From positions 1 through 64,000 of the forward strand of contig NZ_JBHIKY010000021.1 in the NCBI RefSeq assembly GCF_042139015.1: 64,000 bases of DNA. The letters are read 5' to 3'. Shown here piece by piece: positions 33,817-43,435 of this stretch. The first letter of the stretch is position 1; every line of letters begins with the position of its first letter. This stretch comes from JBHIKY01 sp042139015 (GTDB taxonomy: Bacteria; Bacillota; Bacilli; Bacillales; Marinococcaceae). The notes beneath the pieces were generated by a model, which did not search any database, had not been told where the DNA came from, and was given only the letters and a program-made list of their open reading frames with translations. Both the position numbers and the translations under genes were made by a program.

Positions 33817-35322
33817 ATGGCCGTTGTAAGCATCGACATAGGAACAACCCACTGTAAAGCAGCGAAATATTTGACAGATGGTAAAGAGATTGCGGTAGCT
33901 GTAGTGAGAAATGACACCAGGTATGACGAAAGAGGGAACCAGTTCTACGATGCTGAACAACTCTTTGATAGAGTACTTTGTGCTGTAAAGAGTGTAGTAG
34001 AGCAGCAGCCGGAGAATATAGACGCTGTAGGTATTACAAGCATGGCAGAAACGGGCCTTCTTATCGATCGGAAAACAGGAGAGATAAAGTCACATATGAT
34101 TCCGTGGTTCGATACACGTGCGGAATCATTTGTGGATAGAGTTAAGCAGACGATAGATGTATATGCGCATTTTGTAAAAACTGGTCTGCATCCGAGCTAT
34201 AAATACGGATTAATGAAGCTGCTTTATTTACAAGAAACGTCACCTCAACTTCTGGAGAACGCGGTCTGGCTGTCTGCGGCAGACTATATCTGCTGGAAGC
34301 TGACGGGGGAGTTTGTAACCGATCATTCCCTTGCTGCAAGGACGTACGTATACCGGGTAGACACAAAGCAATGGGATACAGACGCCATGAAGCTTTTCGG
34401 TCTCTCTGAGGAACTCTTTCCTATGGTGTACGACAGCGGGACCAAAGCGGGGGAGGTCCATAAAGAAGCGTCCGTACAAAGTGGATTGAGCGAGGGCGTG
34501 CCGGTGGCAGTGTGCGGACATGATCATGTGTGTGCGACGGTTGGAGCGAATGCAAATACGTACAGAAAAGTGCTTGATTCTATTGGAACAGCGGAAAGCC
34601 TGGTTGGAACGATACCGCGGTTTGCCTTAGGAAAAAGTGAATATGAGTCCGGCTTTCACTTTGGCCCCCATGTGCTATCCGGGACTTTTTTCTGGATGGG
34701 CGGGGTGCCGGCCTCCGGGGGATCGGTGGAATGGTTCCGCACACAATGGACAGAGGAAAAAGCTATATCATATGAGACGTTAAATGAGTGGCTGAATGAA
34801 GTTCCTGCAGAGCCTACAGGCATTATCTATGTGCCGCATCTTTCAGGTAGAGGAGCACCGTTTCCGTCGGCAAATGCAAGCGCTGCTTTTATAGGGCTGA
34901 AAAAAAAGCACAAGAAACAGGATATATGGAAAGCGCTCCTTGAAGGAACCGCATACGAGCTTGCTGTTATGAAGCAGGCAGCAGAACATTTGCTGAACAC
35001 AACGATTATAGAAATGCAATCGGTGGGCGGAGGGACAAAAAATGCCGGCTGGATGCAGATAAAGGCAGATGTCACAGGGTGTTTTCTTTCAATACCGGAA
35101 ACGAAAGAAGCTGCGCTGTTTGGTGCAGCACTGACTGCAGGAATAGGAAACGGAATATATGCAGGTGCAGAAGAAATCAGCTATCTTCCGGTACATAAAA
35201 ATCAGCGGGTCATCGAGCCGGAACCAAAAAACCATCACCGGTACACTGAGCTTCTCCAAAGAAGGTACATTCCAGCTGCGGAAATCATCCGCTCTATTGA
35301 GCAGACAGGAAGAGAGACATGA
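33817..35322 (+). CDS. FGGY family carbohydrate kinase
   Basis: A 501-residue sugar kinase (gluconokinase/xylulokinase-like). N-terminal phosphate loop SIDIGTTHCKAAKYL, sugar-binding region with GHDHVCATVGAN, and C-terminal nucleotide-binding block MQSVGGGTKNAGWMQIKAD, all typical of the FGGY fold. The catalytic Asp lies in the GHD segment. The gene starts immediately at the racemase-like stop codon. The exact sugar (xylulose, ribulose, gluconate, erythritol or other) cannot be told from sequence by eye. Confidence 0.86.
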   Translation: MAVVSIDIGTTHCKAAKYLTDGKEIAVAVVRNDTRYDERGNQFYDAEQLFDRVLCAVKSVVEQQPENIDAVGITSMAETGLLIDRKTGEIKSHMIPWFDTRAESFVDRVKQTIDVYAHFVKTGLHPSYKYGLMKLLYLQETSPQLLENAVWLSAADYICWKLTGEFVTDHSLAARTYVYRVDTKQWDTDAMKLFGLSEELFPMVYDSGTKAGEVHKEASVQSGLSEGVPVAVCGHDHVCATVGANANTYRKVLDSIGTAESLVGTIPRFALGKSEYESGFHFGPHVLSGTFFWMGGVPASGGSVEWFRTQWTEEKAISYETLNEWLNEVPAEPTGIIYVPHLSGRGAPFPSANASAAFIGLKKKHKKQDIWKALLEGTAYELAVMKQAAEHLLNTTIIEMQSVGGGTKNAGWMQIKADVTGCFLSIPETKEAALFGAALTAGIGNGIYAGAEEISYLPVHKNQRVIEPEPKNHHRYTELLQRRYIPAAEIIRSIEQTGRET

Positions 35323-35402
35323 ACGCTTCATCTCAAAGGTTCCAGATTTCCATTCGATGTGCAGAACAGGAAACCATTTGCGTAAGAAGAAAGGAGTAAG
35401 CG

Positions 35403-36032
35403 ATGAAGCTAAACACTCTAATAGAGAAATATCCTGATCTTTCCTTTTGTGAAGAGGAAATTAAAGAAAGCTTTCGGATTATGAAAAAGAGTATAGCTGC
35501 AGGGGGAAAGCTTCTTTTCTGTGGAAATGGGGGAAGTGCTTCAGACTGTGAACATATTGTCGGAGAATTGATGAAAGGGTTTACAAAAAAGCGACCTGTT
35601 CCTCCAGATTTTGCCGATAAACTTTCTATGGAATGCGGTGAATATGGAGAGCAGCTTGCAGCTAAATTACAGGAAGCACTGCCAGCCATATCACTGGTCA
35701 GTCACACTTCCCTGATTACTGCCATAGCCAATGATACGTCTGGAGATATGATTTTTGCCCAGCAGATTTATGGACTGGGCCGGCCGGAGGATGTGGTAGT
35801 CGGATTATCTACATCCGGCAATTCCGCCAATATCATTTACGCACTACATACCGCGAAGACAGCCGACATGAAAACAATCGGCTTCACCGGGGAGGCGGGT
35901 GGCCGTATGAAAGAGCTCTGTGATGTTACGATCCGGGTCCCGTGGACAGACACTCTTGATGTGCAGGAGCGTCATCTGCCGATCTATCATGCGCTCTGCC
36001 TGCAGCTGGAAAAGGAGTTTTTTTCCGTATGA
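35403..36032 (+). CDS. SIS domain protein, GmhA-like sedoheptulose-7-phosphate isomerase family
   Basis: A 209-residue phosphosugar isomerase-fold protein. The GmhA-type signature FCGNGGSASDCEHIVGEL is at residues 39-56, and a second block is VVGLSTSGNSANIIYALHTA (phosphate-binding Ser/Thr). It resembles GmhA in length and motif but no heptose pathway genes are nearby, so an isomerase role on another phosphosugar is more likely. AAAGGAG precedes ATG. Its last four bases overlap the next gene's start (ATGA). Confidence 0.83.
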   Translation: MKLNTLIEKYPDLSFCEEEIKESFRIMKKSIAAGGKLLFCGNGGSASDCEHIVGELMKGFTKKRPVPPDFADKLSMECGEYGEQLAAKLQEALPAISLVSHTSLITAIANDTSGDMIFAQQIYGLGRPEDVVVGLSTSGNSANIIYALHTAKTADMKTIGFTGEAGGRMKELCDVTIRVPWTDTLDVQERHLPIYHALCLQLEKEFFSV

Positions 36033-37006
36033 CAGTAATGGGCGGCTTTGATATAGGAGGTACGAAATGTGCGGTGTCGCTGTCAGTGAGACGAAAGGAC
36101 AACGTGTTTCTGCTCGAAAAGATTGCATTTCCAACAGCCGGTGGACCGGAGCAGACAATGGAAAGCTTATGCCGAAAGCTGGAAACACTCATGGAAAAGC
36201 ATCAGGTGACACCAGCATCAATAGGTGTGAGCTGTGGGGGGCCGTTAAACAGTAAAGAAGGAGTGATTCTTTCTCCACCGAATCTGCCGGGTTGGGATCA
36301 AGTGCCGATCACAGCCTTCCTGAAAAAACGGTACGGTGTGCCAGTGCTGCTCCAGAATGACGCCAACGCCGGAGCGCTCGCGGAATGGTACTGGGGGGCC
36401 GGACGAGGTTCTCAGCATATTATTTTTCTTACCTTCGGCACGGGGATGGGCGCAGGTTTGATTCTGAACGGCAGACTGTATTCGGGCACCAATGATCTAG
36501 GAGGAGAAGTAGGACATATGCGGCTCGCAGAGGATGGACCGGTCGGCTTTGGAAAAGCCGGCTCGTTTGAAGGATTCTGCAGCGGGGGAGGCATTGCCGG
36601 ACTTGCCCGTAAGATGGCACTAGAAGCTCTGGAAAAAGGAGAAAAAGTGGGATTTTGTCGCAGTAGGGAGGACGCCGCATACATTACGGCGAAATCCACG
36701 GGAGAAGCAGCAGAGGCGGGAGATCCGCTTGCCTTAAAAGTATACGAAACGGTAGGGATCTACCTTGGCCGGGGACTCTCAATATTAATCGATATACTGA
36801 ATCCCGAAAAAATAATTATCGGAAGTATATATGGAAGGCAGCAGACGATTCTCGAGCCCATTGTTCAAAAAGAGCTGGCGAAAGAGTCACTGCCTTTGGC
36901 CAGATCCGTGTGTGAAATTGTACCTGCCGGTTTGGGTGAAAAAATTGGAGATTATGCAAGCGCCGCTGTTGCAATGCTTGCATTAGAAGAAGGAATGGTT
37001 TCTTGA
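36029..37006 (+). CDS. ROK family sugar kinase
   Basis: A 325-residue ROK protein. The ATP loop is GGFDIGGTKCAVSLS, the sugar-binding block is QNDANAGALAEWYWG, and GTGMGAGLILNG follows. The region that in most ROK kinases carries the CxCGxxGCxE zinc motif reads KAGSFEGFCSGGGIAG here and lacks the cysteine cluster, so the zinc site is absent. No DNA-binding domain is fused, so it is an enzyme rather than a repressor. Likely substrates are glucose, mannose, GlcNAc or galactose derivatives. ATGA coupling with the SIS gene. Confidence 0.84.
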   Translation: MTVMGGFDIGGTKCAVSLSVRRKDNVFLLEKIAFPTAGGPEQTMESLCRKLETLMEKHQVTPASIGVSCGGPLNSKEGVILSPPNLPGWDQVPITAFLKKRYGVPVLLQNDANAGALAEWYWGAGRGSQHIIFLTFGTGMGAGLILNGRLYSGTNDLGGEVGHMRLAEDGPVGFGKAGSFEGFCSGGGIAGLARKMALEALEKGEKVGFCRSREDAAYITAKSTGEAAEAGDPLALKVYETVGIYLGRGLSILIDILNPEKIIIGSIYGRQQTILEPIVQKELAKESLPLARSVCEIVPAGLGEKIGDYASAAVAMLALEEGMVS

Positions 37007-37214
37007 AACAACAGGAAATTCAAAGAGGGGTAATCGGATACGAATATATGGGCTGAGTACATATTCAGGCCTAGCCGCGTACATGCTGCTTAGTAACTGC
37101 TGGAATTGGACATGGTTTTCACAGGGCTTCCGGGCAGACAGTATGAAGTAAGGTCCGGACAGAAAAGCTGGAAGTCTTCCCAACTGGACACCAAATGGAA
37201 AGGGAGGGAAACGC

Positions 37215-38462
37215 ATGATCACTTCGATTAAAGATTACGTCGATCATCTTCGCATTATAGATGGACACGAACATATTATCCCGGCACATGACCGCCGTAA
37301 AAAAAAGGGGGATTTTTTCAGCCTGCTTCATTATTTACGCTCTGACTTATTGACAGCAGGTATGCCCTCCACATTTTTCTCGAGGGTAATGGATATGGAA
37401 GAGAAAGTTGATCAGTTTCTGACATATTGGGAACGAACGCATAACACAGCCTATGCTGTCACACTGAAAGAAGCGATGAGAGATTTGTACGGTATGAGAG
37501 ACTGGACAAAAGACTCTCTTATGAATGTGAATGAACAAGTAAAACAGGCCTCGTCTGACCCTGAATGGTACAGTAAGGTTCTTAAAGAGAAAGCAAAGAT
37601 AGATATGGTATTTACATTGATCTTTACAACGAAGGTGGATCGAAAACTGTTTCGTCCCGTCATGTTTATGGATGAGACATACCGGCTGTTAAGACGGACA
37701 GATGTGGAAAGAACAGCTTATAAAGCAGGCAGGGATGTATATACATTAAGTGACTACCTTCAGGCGGTAGATGAAATGATGGAAACATACGTACGTGAAG
37801 GTATGGTTGCAACAAAGCTAGGACATGCCTACTGGCGGACACTTCAGATTGACTCCCCTGCGTTTTCAGAAGCGGAACAAACATTCAACTGCATTATGTC
37901 CTCCCATATTGGAGAACCAGTCAGCCAGAGGGAATCAAAGCCTCTGCAGGATTTTTTGATTCACCATATTATCCGGCGTTCGAAAGAGGCCGGGGTGCCA
38001 ATACAAATTCACACCGGTCATCAGGAACCAAGCGTGTCCAATAACGGGAACGATGTACGTAACTCCAGGGTGACGGACTTAATTCCCCTGCTTCTGTCTT
38101 ATCCTGAGGCGTCTTTTGTCCTGCTTCACGGTGGCTTTCCTTACTGGAATGAATATTTATCAATTGTTAAAAACTTTCCCAATACTTATGCCGATATGAC
38201 ATGGACTTACATCATTTCGCCAACAATGGCAGCCGCTCTGCTGCGGCAGATGATAGAAATGGTGCCTCAGGCGAAAATTTTTGCTTTCGGTGGAGATTAT
38301 GATCACGTCGAAGGGGCCTATGCCCATTCAAAACTGGCAAGACGCGTCATTAGTCAAGTGATGTCAGAGCAGGTTAGTTCAGGGAGCATGCTGGAAGAGG
38401 AAGCATATGCATGTGCAGAGCGAATTTTGAGAAAAAATTTAGAAGAATTGTACAAGTGGTAA
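37215..38462 (+). CDS. Amidohydrolase superfamily protein
   Basis: A 415-residue TIM-barrel metal-dependent hydrolase or isomerase. The first metal motif is IIDGHEHI (residues 14-21, HxH-like), later His residues appear in IQIHTGHQEP and VLLHGGFPYWNEY, and the conserved Asp is in FAFGGDYDH. The pattern is close to the Amidohydro_2 and uronate-isomerase-like groups. GGGAGGG precedes ATG. The 207 nt upstream hold no gene. The function is unknown, but its position suggests lactone hydrolysis or isomerisation of a sugar acid in the same pathway. Confidence 0.75.
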   Translation: MITSIKDYVDHLRIIDGHEHIIPAHDRRKKKGDFFSLLHYLRSDLLTAGMPSTFFSRVMDMEEKVDQFLTYWERTHNTAYAVTLKEAMRDLYGMRDWTKDSLMNVNEQVKQASSDPEWYSKVLKEKAKIDMVFTLIFTTKVDRKLFRPVMFMDETYRLLRRTDVERTAYKAGRDVYTLSDYLQAVDEMMETYVREGMVATKLGHAYWRTLQIDSPAFSEAEQTFNCIMSSHIGEPVSQRESKPLQDFLIHHIIRRSKEAGVPIQIHTGHQEPSVSNNGNDVRNSRVTDLIPLLLSYPEASFVLLHGGFPYWNEYLSIVKNFPNTYADMTWTYIISPTMAAALLRQMIEMVPQAKIFAFGGDYDHVEGAYAHSKLARRVISQVMSEQVSSGSMLEEEAYACAERILRKNLEELYKW

Positions 38463-38480
38463 CAGGAGGCGAGAAACATT

Positions 38481-40553
38481 ATGATAGACGAACAAACCAG
38501 ATTCTGTGCGGAGCAGTATATTCGAGAGCATGTATCGGCAGCTGTCTGTGATGAGGCAGGTAACTGGACCCTCCTTTCCCGATCAGTCGAAGAAGAGCTT
38601 TTATTTGATCATGACACTGTCCGTGTGTCTGTAGAATTGGAAGAAAAGAAAAATATTTCTTTCGTTTCTGTAAAAGCAGCGTGGAAAAATAAGCGTTCGT
38701 TCGCCCGGCATCGCTCTTTTTTTCCGGAAAAAGGTCTCGTACTCCAATTAAGAGGCATGGATGTACCAGAACAGCTGTTAGCACATTATCGACATAAGGA
38801 CTGGTGGACAAGGCCGTATTTTGAAACGAACTGGGAAAGAATACCTAAACGAACGCAATCGTTACTATATAAAGAAGAAAATGAATTTATCGGATTTCTC
38901 CCTTTTTGTGATGAAACATACACATCCGATTTGCAGGGTGCCGACGGAGGCATTGATATTTGTCTGTCCTCCTATGAAGGAGGACGGGATGAATGTTTTG
39001 CGGTTTCCTTTGCTTTCGGTTCGGGTTCAGATCCTTTTCAGCTGATGGAACAGCTGGCAGAGGCAGTCACCGAAAGGAAGGGGACCGGAAATATCCGCGG
39101 GAATAAAGAGTATCCAGAACTACTGGAGTACCTTGGATGGTGCAGCTGGGATGCCTTTTATCAGGACGTTCATGCAGAGGGAATTTTGAAGAAAGCCTCA
39201 GAATGGAAAGAAAAACAACTTCCGGTAAAATGGGTAATGATTGATGATGGATGGTCTCAGCTGCGTGATGGACAGCTAAACGGGTTCCATGCCGATACAG
39301 AGAAGTTTCCCGAGGGATTGAAAGGAATCACGAGCATTCTGAAAAGTCAGTATGGCGTCCAAGACGTAGGTGTGTGGCATACGCTTGCCGGCTACTGGGG
39401 AGGGGTCCATCCGGAAGGAGAGGCTTACCGCCAGGCTGCATCTTACTTAAAAGAAACAGCTCATCATAAGTACATTCCTCACCCGGATGCCGGGCGGGGG
39501 TTTGGGTTTTGGAATATGTGGCATGACCAACTGCGCCGGCAGGGGATTGATTTTATTAAAGTGGACGGGCAGAGTGCCATTGCTAACTTTCTTATGCATC
39601 AGGAAGCGATCGGTAAGGCTGCATTTGGCACTCACCATGCTTTGGAAGCTTCCGCTGGAATTTACTTTAATCAGACCGTCATTAATTGTATGGGGATGGC
39701 TGGGGAAAATATCTGGAACCGCCCACAGTCATCGGTAGCGAGAAGCAGTGATGATTTTGTGCCGGAGGATGAGATGGGATTTGCAGAGCATGCGCTCCAA
39801 AACGTTTACAACTCGTTCTATCACGGAGAATTGTACTGGGGAGACTGGGATATGTTCTGGTCTAAGCATAAAGACGCCTGGCGCCATGCGCTGCTTAGGG
39901 CTGTAAGTGGTGGTCCCATATATACAAGTGATGCAGTAGGAGAAACAGATGCACATGTTCTCTCTCCTCTCCATCTGAAAAATGGACGTATACTCCGCTG
40001 TGATCTGCCGGGGAGGCCGACTAGAGATGTGCTGATGCACGATCCTTTAGAAGAAGAGTCTATATGGAAGGTATGGAATAGATGCGGATCGGCCGGGGTT
40101 GTTGCCGCTTTTCATATACACCCGGACGCTGAATCAGTTAAAGGCGCAACAGGACCGCAGGATATAGTGTGGGAGAGGGAGCAGCGGCAATTTATCGTCT
40201 ACAGCTGGGACGAAAAAAAAGCTCAACAGTGTTCCCCCGGGGAAAAGCTGCAAGTATCCCTGGCACAGAAAGAGCAGAAGCTGTTTTTATATTATCCTAA
40301 ATTACATGAGATAACTCCTATTGGGCTCGAAGATAAATATATGGCACCTGTAACCTTTTCTATCCTGCAGGAACTTCCGAACAGAGTGATCGTAGAGGTC
40401 AGGGAAGCAGGCAGCTTTCTATTTGCGGCAGACAGAGATCCGGCCGAAATTCAGCTGAATGGCACCCCTATATCCTGGAGTGCTGGAAATGGAACTTATA
40501 ACGTAAAGATTGAACCTCAGGATGAGGCCCTTATACTGGAGATAAAACTTTAG
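38481..40553 (+). CDS. GH36-type (Sip1/raffinose-synthase-like) alpha-galactosidase
   Basis: A 690-residue glycosidase of the plant Sip1/raffinose-synthase-like branch of clan GH-D. The barrel entry GWCSWDAFYQDV, strand VMIDDGWSQL, nucleophile Asp in DFIKVDGQSA and acid/base Asp in VARSSDDFVPED are all present. No signal peptide. Enzymes of this branch cleave terminal alpha-galactose or transfer galactosyl groups. GGAGG precedes ATG by about 10 nt. It is followed after 6 nt by a Gfo/Idh gene, so they are cotranscribed. Confidence 0.83.
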   Translation: MIDEQTRFCAEQYIREHVSAAVCDEAGNWTLLSRSVEEELLFDHDTVRVSVELEEKKNISFVSVKAAWKNKRSFARHRSFFPEKGLVLQLRGMDVPEQLLAHYRHKDWWTRPYFETNWERIPKRTQSLLYKEENEFIGFLPFCDETYTSDLQGADGGIDICLSSYEGGRDECFAVSFAFGSGSDPFQLMEQLAEAVTERKGTGNIRGNKEYPELLEYLGWCSWDAFYQDVHAEGILKKASEWKEKQLPVKWVMIDDGWSQLRDGQLNGFHADTEKFPEGLKGITSILKSQYGVQDVGVWHTLAGYWGGVHPEGEAYRQAASYLKETAHHKYIPHPDAGRGFGFWNMWHDQLRRQGIDFIKVDGQSAIANFLMHQEAIGKAAFGTHHALEASAGIYFNQTVINCMGMAGENIWNRPQSSVARSSDDFVPEDEMGFAEHALQNVYNSFYHGELYWGDWDMFWSKHKDAWRHALLRAVSGGPIYTSDAVGETDAHVLSPLHLKNGRILRCDLPGRPTRDVLMHDPLEEESIWKVWNRCGSAGVVAAFHIHPDAESVKGATGPQDIVWEREQRQFIVYSWDEKKAQQCSPGEKLQVSLAQKEQKLFLYYPKLHEITPIGLEDKYMAPVTFSILQELPNRVIVEVREAGSFLFAADRDPAEIQLNGTPISWSAGNGTYNVKIEPQDEALILEIKL

Positions 40554-40559
40554 AAATGG

Positions 40560-41627
40560 ATGTGCAGACATATGGATACGAAAAAACTACGGGTAGGAAT
40601 CATTGGGGCTGGAGGAATTGCAGTAAATGCCCATCTGCCAAATTATGAAAAGTGCCTGGAAAAAATACAACTTACTGCTATTGCCGATGTAGCAAAGGAA
40701 AAAGCAATAGCAGCAGCAGAGATGTTTCACATTGACAGTGCTTACGATAATTATGAAGAAATGCTGAAAAATGAAGAACTGGATGCTGTCAGCATATGCA
40801 CACCTAATAAATTCCATGCCCCGGCAGCGATTGCTGCTCTGGAGGCAGGATGTCATGTATTGTGTGAAAAGCCGCCGGCCATAACGGTGGATGAAGCAGA
40901 GGCAATGACAGCAGCGGCGGAAAAAGCAGGTAGAATTTTAACTTATGGCTTTCATTTCCGTCACACCCAGCAGGTCGCTGCCCTGAAAAGATATATTGAT
41001 GCTGATGAGCTCGGCGATATTTACGCAGCTCAGGTAACAGCAGTCCGCCGCCGCGGTATACCGGGATGGGGAGTGTTTACGAATAAAGAACTGCAGGGCG
41101 GCGGACCGCTTATAGATATCGGTGTGCATATGCTCGACTCTGCCCTATACTTAATGGGTTACCCAAAACCGGAAACGGTTCTGGCAGCCTCTTATCAAAA
41201 GCTCGGAAATAAAAAAGGGGTCGGCGTCATGGGTGATTGGGATTGGGAAAATTTCTCGATAGAGGATATGGCACGTGGAATGATTTTATTTGAAAATGGA
41301 GCCTCTTTAACAATAGAAACAGCCTTTGCTGCAAATGTAGAGAAATTGGACGTGATGGATGTATCCCTGATGGGTGAAAAAGGCGGAGCGGATTTATTTC
41401 CACTGCAAATTTATCAAGAAAAACATGGTACACTTGTTAATACAACACCAGCTTATCTACCGAAAACAAACGAACATGAACTAGAGATCACACGTTTTGT
41501 AGATGCGTGTCTTACAGGGTCCATTCCGCTTAGTACTCCAGAACAAGGGCTCTATCTCCAACAGATTATCCACGCGATCTACACATCTGCAGAGCGCGGA
41601 GAAGCTGTTAAAATCAGCGAACTTTAA
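40560..41627 (+). CDS. Gfo/Idh/MocA family oxidoreductase, third paralogue
   Basis: A 355-residue enzyme: dinucleotide loop RVGIIGAGGIAVNAHLP, EKP motif LCEKPPAIT, and the C-terminal DIGVHMLDSALYLMG block. This is the third paralogue in the locus and closes it before a terminator. ATG 40560 and ATG 40572 are both possible; neither has a strong ribosome site, so the start is tentative. The repeated use of Gfo/Idh enzymes suggests NAD-dependent oxidation of several sugar units. Confidence 0.83.
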   Translation: MCRHMDTKKLRVGIIGAGGIAVNAHLPNYEKCLEKIQLTAIADVAKEKAIAAAEMFHIDSAYDNYEEMLKNEELDAVSICTPNKFHAPAAIAALEAGCHVLCEKPPAITVDEAEAMTAAAEKAGRILTYGFHFRHTQQVAALKRYIDADELGDIYAAQVTAVRRRGIPGWGVFTNKELQGGGPLIDIGVHMLDSALYLMGYPKPETVLAASYQKLGNKKGVGVMGDWDWENFSIEDMARGMILFENGASLTIETAFAANVEKLDVMDVSLMGEKGGADLFPLQIYQEKHGTLVNTTPAYLPKTNEHELEITRFVDACLTGSIPLSTPEQGLYLQQIIHAIYTSAERGEAVKISEL

Positions 41628-41712
41628 GAATATAAACTGGGAAAGTCCGGAAAAGAGCAAGCTTTTACTCCGTCAATCAGCCAATTTAAATTTGGTGAAG
41701 GTTAGAGCTCGG

Positions 41713-41745
41713 GCACTTATCTGTTATCAGGTAAGTGTTCTTTTC
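41713..41745 (+). terminator. Terminator at the end of the glycan locus
   Basis: GCACTTA and TAAGTGT with a loop of about 12, then TTCTTTTC. It ends the main carbohydrate operon. Confidence 0.65.
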
Positions 41746-41934
41746 TGCTAAAAAACTCTTAGATTAAAATACTAAAGTCCATTGTCGAAAGCAGGATCAT
41801 CCGGTGGTACAATCGTTGTTGAAAGGACACCGGCAGAAGTACCTGAAAATATTTACTCGTATACGAGACGAAATCTATAAATTAATAGTATAATGAAAAA
41901 AATAAAATTTGCAGGTAAAAGATGGGAGGAAAAG

Positions 41935-42474
41935 ATGGAGAAAATAAATAATGAGACGGTTGTTTCCATTTCTATGATTAAGCTTCAGGCTAGTTTATTT
42001 ATCAGCACCGTTATTATGATGTTCGGAGTTCTATTTTTGCATTCATTTATGTATGGGGAATCCACGATTACTTTCACTTTTTCCGGTCTTCTACTATTTT
42101 TATTAGCAATGGTGATACTGGTTTGTGTTCATGAAGCTATCCATCTGCTAGGTTTTCGCTATATAGGCGGTGTGCCCTGGAAGGAGCTTGACTGGGGGGT
42201 AAATTTGAAATTAGGCGCAGCCTATGCCCATTCGAAAAAAATCATCACTGTGGCTCAGATGAAAAAAGTACTGCTGCTGCCACTGCTTCCCACCGGATTA
42301 TTGCCGCTAGCTGTCGGTCTTGCCTTCAATCTTCCCGTTATTTCCATTTTAGGAGTACTTTTAACAGCGGGATGTGCTGGAGATCTGGTGTTGTATAGAA
42401 AAATGCATTCCTTTTCAAATAAAGCCTTCGTGCTGGATCATCCGACCAAGCCGCAATTTACGGTTTACGAATAA
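41935..42474 (+). CDS. DUF3267 family membrane zincin-like protein
   Basis: A 179-residue membrane protein with about four hydrophobic helices and an embedded HExxH motif (VHEAIHLLGF, about residue 70), the hallmark of the DUF3267 putative metalloprotease family. A later GCAGDLVLYRKM segment contributes the usual Asp. ATG 41935 has GGAGGA 4 nt upstream; an in-frame ATG at 41893 adds 14 basic residues. The 307 nt between the sugar-locus stop and this start hold the locus terminator and otherwise no gene. The target is unknown. Confidence 0.72.
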   Translation: MEKINNETVVSISMIKLQASLFISTVIMMFGVLFLHSFMYGESTITFTFSGLLLFLLAMVILVCVHEAIHLLGFRYIGGVPWKELDWGVNLKLGAAYAHSKKIITVAQMKKVLLLPLLPTGLLPLAVGLAFNLPVISILGVLLTAGCAGDLVLYRKMHSFSNKAFVLDHPTKPQFTVYE

Positions 42475-42503
42475 TCGATTTCTACCAGTATTTTTTAGTA
42501 GGG

Positions 42504-43205
42504 TTATTGATATAAACAAATATGAATATTCTCGTTATGATCGATGGTCGCTAGCAGAATATCCTGGAGAGGCACATTCTTTATATTCGCCTGGTCATAC
42601 AGCCATGCCAAATCCCGTCCAAGCAGCTCAAGCTCCCGCTGATTAATTTTTCCCTCTCTGATAATAACGCGCGGCATATCAAACGGTTGTACCGTCAGGC
42701 CCATATCGGCTGGTGTAAGAGGCTGATACTTGGGGTCTAAAAATATTGAAATCGTGCCTCCCGGTTCCCAGAACGCTTTTGCGACCTTTTTTATATCATC
42801 GACTTTTTCCTTTCTCAGCTCTGCTAACAGGCTATCCAGGGTAATTCTCGCTTTTTTTAAATGCCTGTATTGAATCATCCCGTTATCAATCAAGGTGAGC
42901 GGAGAAGGCTCGAATAATATTGTGAGCATCCTCCATTTTAACGAAAGTAAAACTCCGCCGAGGTACATGGAAGTTAATACACTTATTGTCACAAATGCCC
43001 CGGTTAATCCCAAACTTTCATCCGACAAAGGGTGGGCCATGATATTGCCAATGACTAACGCCATCACAAAATCGAGAAAGCGCAGCTGGGAAATAGAACG
43101 CTGCCCCATCACTTTGGCGATAGTAACTAAAAATAAAAAGCCAACGGCAGCACGAAGCGCCCATTCGAAGATATTCAGCGAATCCTGGTTGCTTAAAAAA
43201 TCCAC
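42504..43205 (-). CDS. DUF421 (YetF-family) membrane protein
   Basis: A 233-residue protein with about three N-terminal membrane helices (residues 15-85) and a C-terminal YetF-like cytoplasmic domain (VKGEILIDNGMIQ-type strand, here PSPLTLIDNGMIQYRHL, then ARITLDSLLAELRKEKV). The family is common in Bacillus (YetF, YrbG, YdfS, the last spore-associated) and has no known biochemistry. GTG 43205 has AGGG upstream; a TTG further out (43238) is possible. It is convergent with the DUF3267 gene. Confidence 0.8.
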   Translation of the reverse strand: MDFLSNQDSLNIFEWALRAAVGFLFLVTIAKVMGQRSISQLRFLDFVMALVIGNIMAHPLSDESLGLTGAFVTISVLTSMYLGGVLLSLKWRMLTILFEPSPLTLIDNGMIQYRHLKKARITLDSLLAELRKEKVDDIKKVAKAFWEPGGTISIFLDPKYQPLTPADMGLTVQPFDMPRVIIREGKINQRELELLGRDLAWLYDQANIKNVPLQDILLATIDHNENIHICLYQ

Positions 43206-43435
43206 CTTATTGATCCCTGCCTTCCCTTTTACCCACAAAGCTCAGCCATTTTCATTTTCCTATTTTTACCTGACGACCAACAATTATGTACTAATTTTTC
43301 CTTATTTATGTGGGAAATGTGTGCAAAAAGGGTATAAGTAATCTAAAGTAGTAAAAAAGCATCGGGTGATCTATTATTTGTTTACAGTACGTAAAAACCT
43401 ACGATGGATGAAAAAATGAATGGGAGTCGATCATT

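Noticed and set aside
35403..36032. LPS heptose biosynthesis gene gmhA
   Set aside because: No other heptose genes are present and the organism appears Gram-positive; the context is sugar catabolism.
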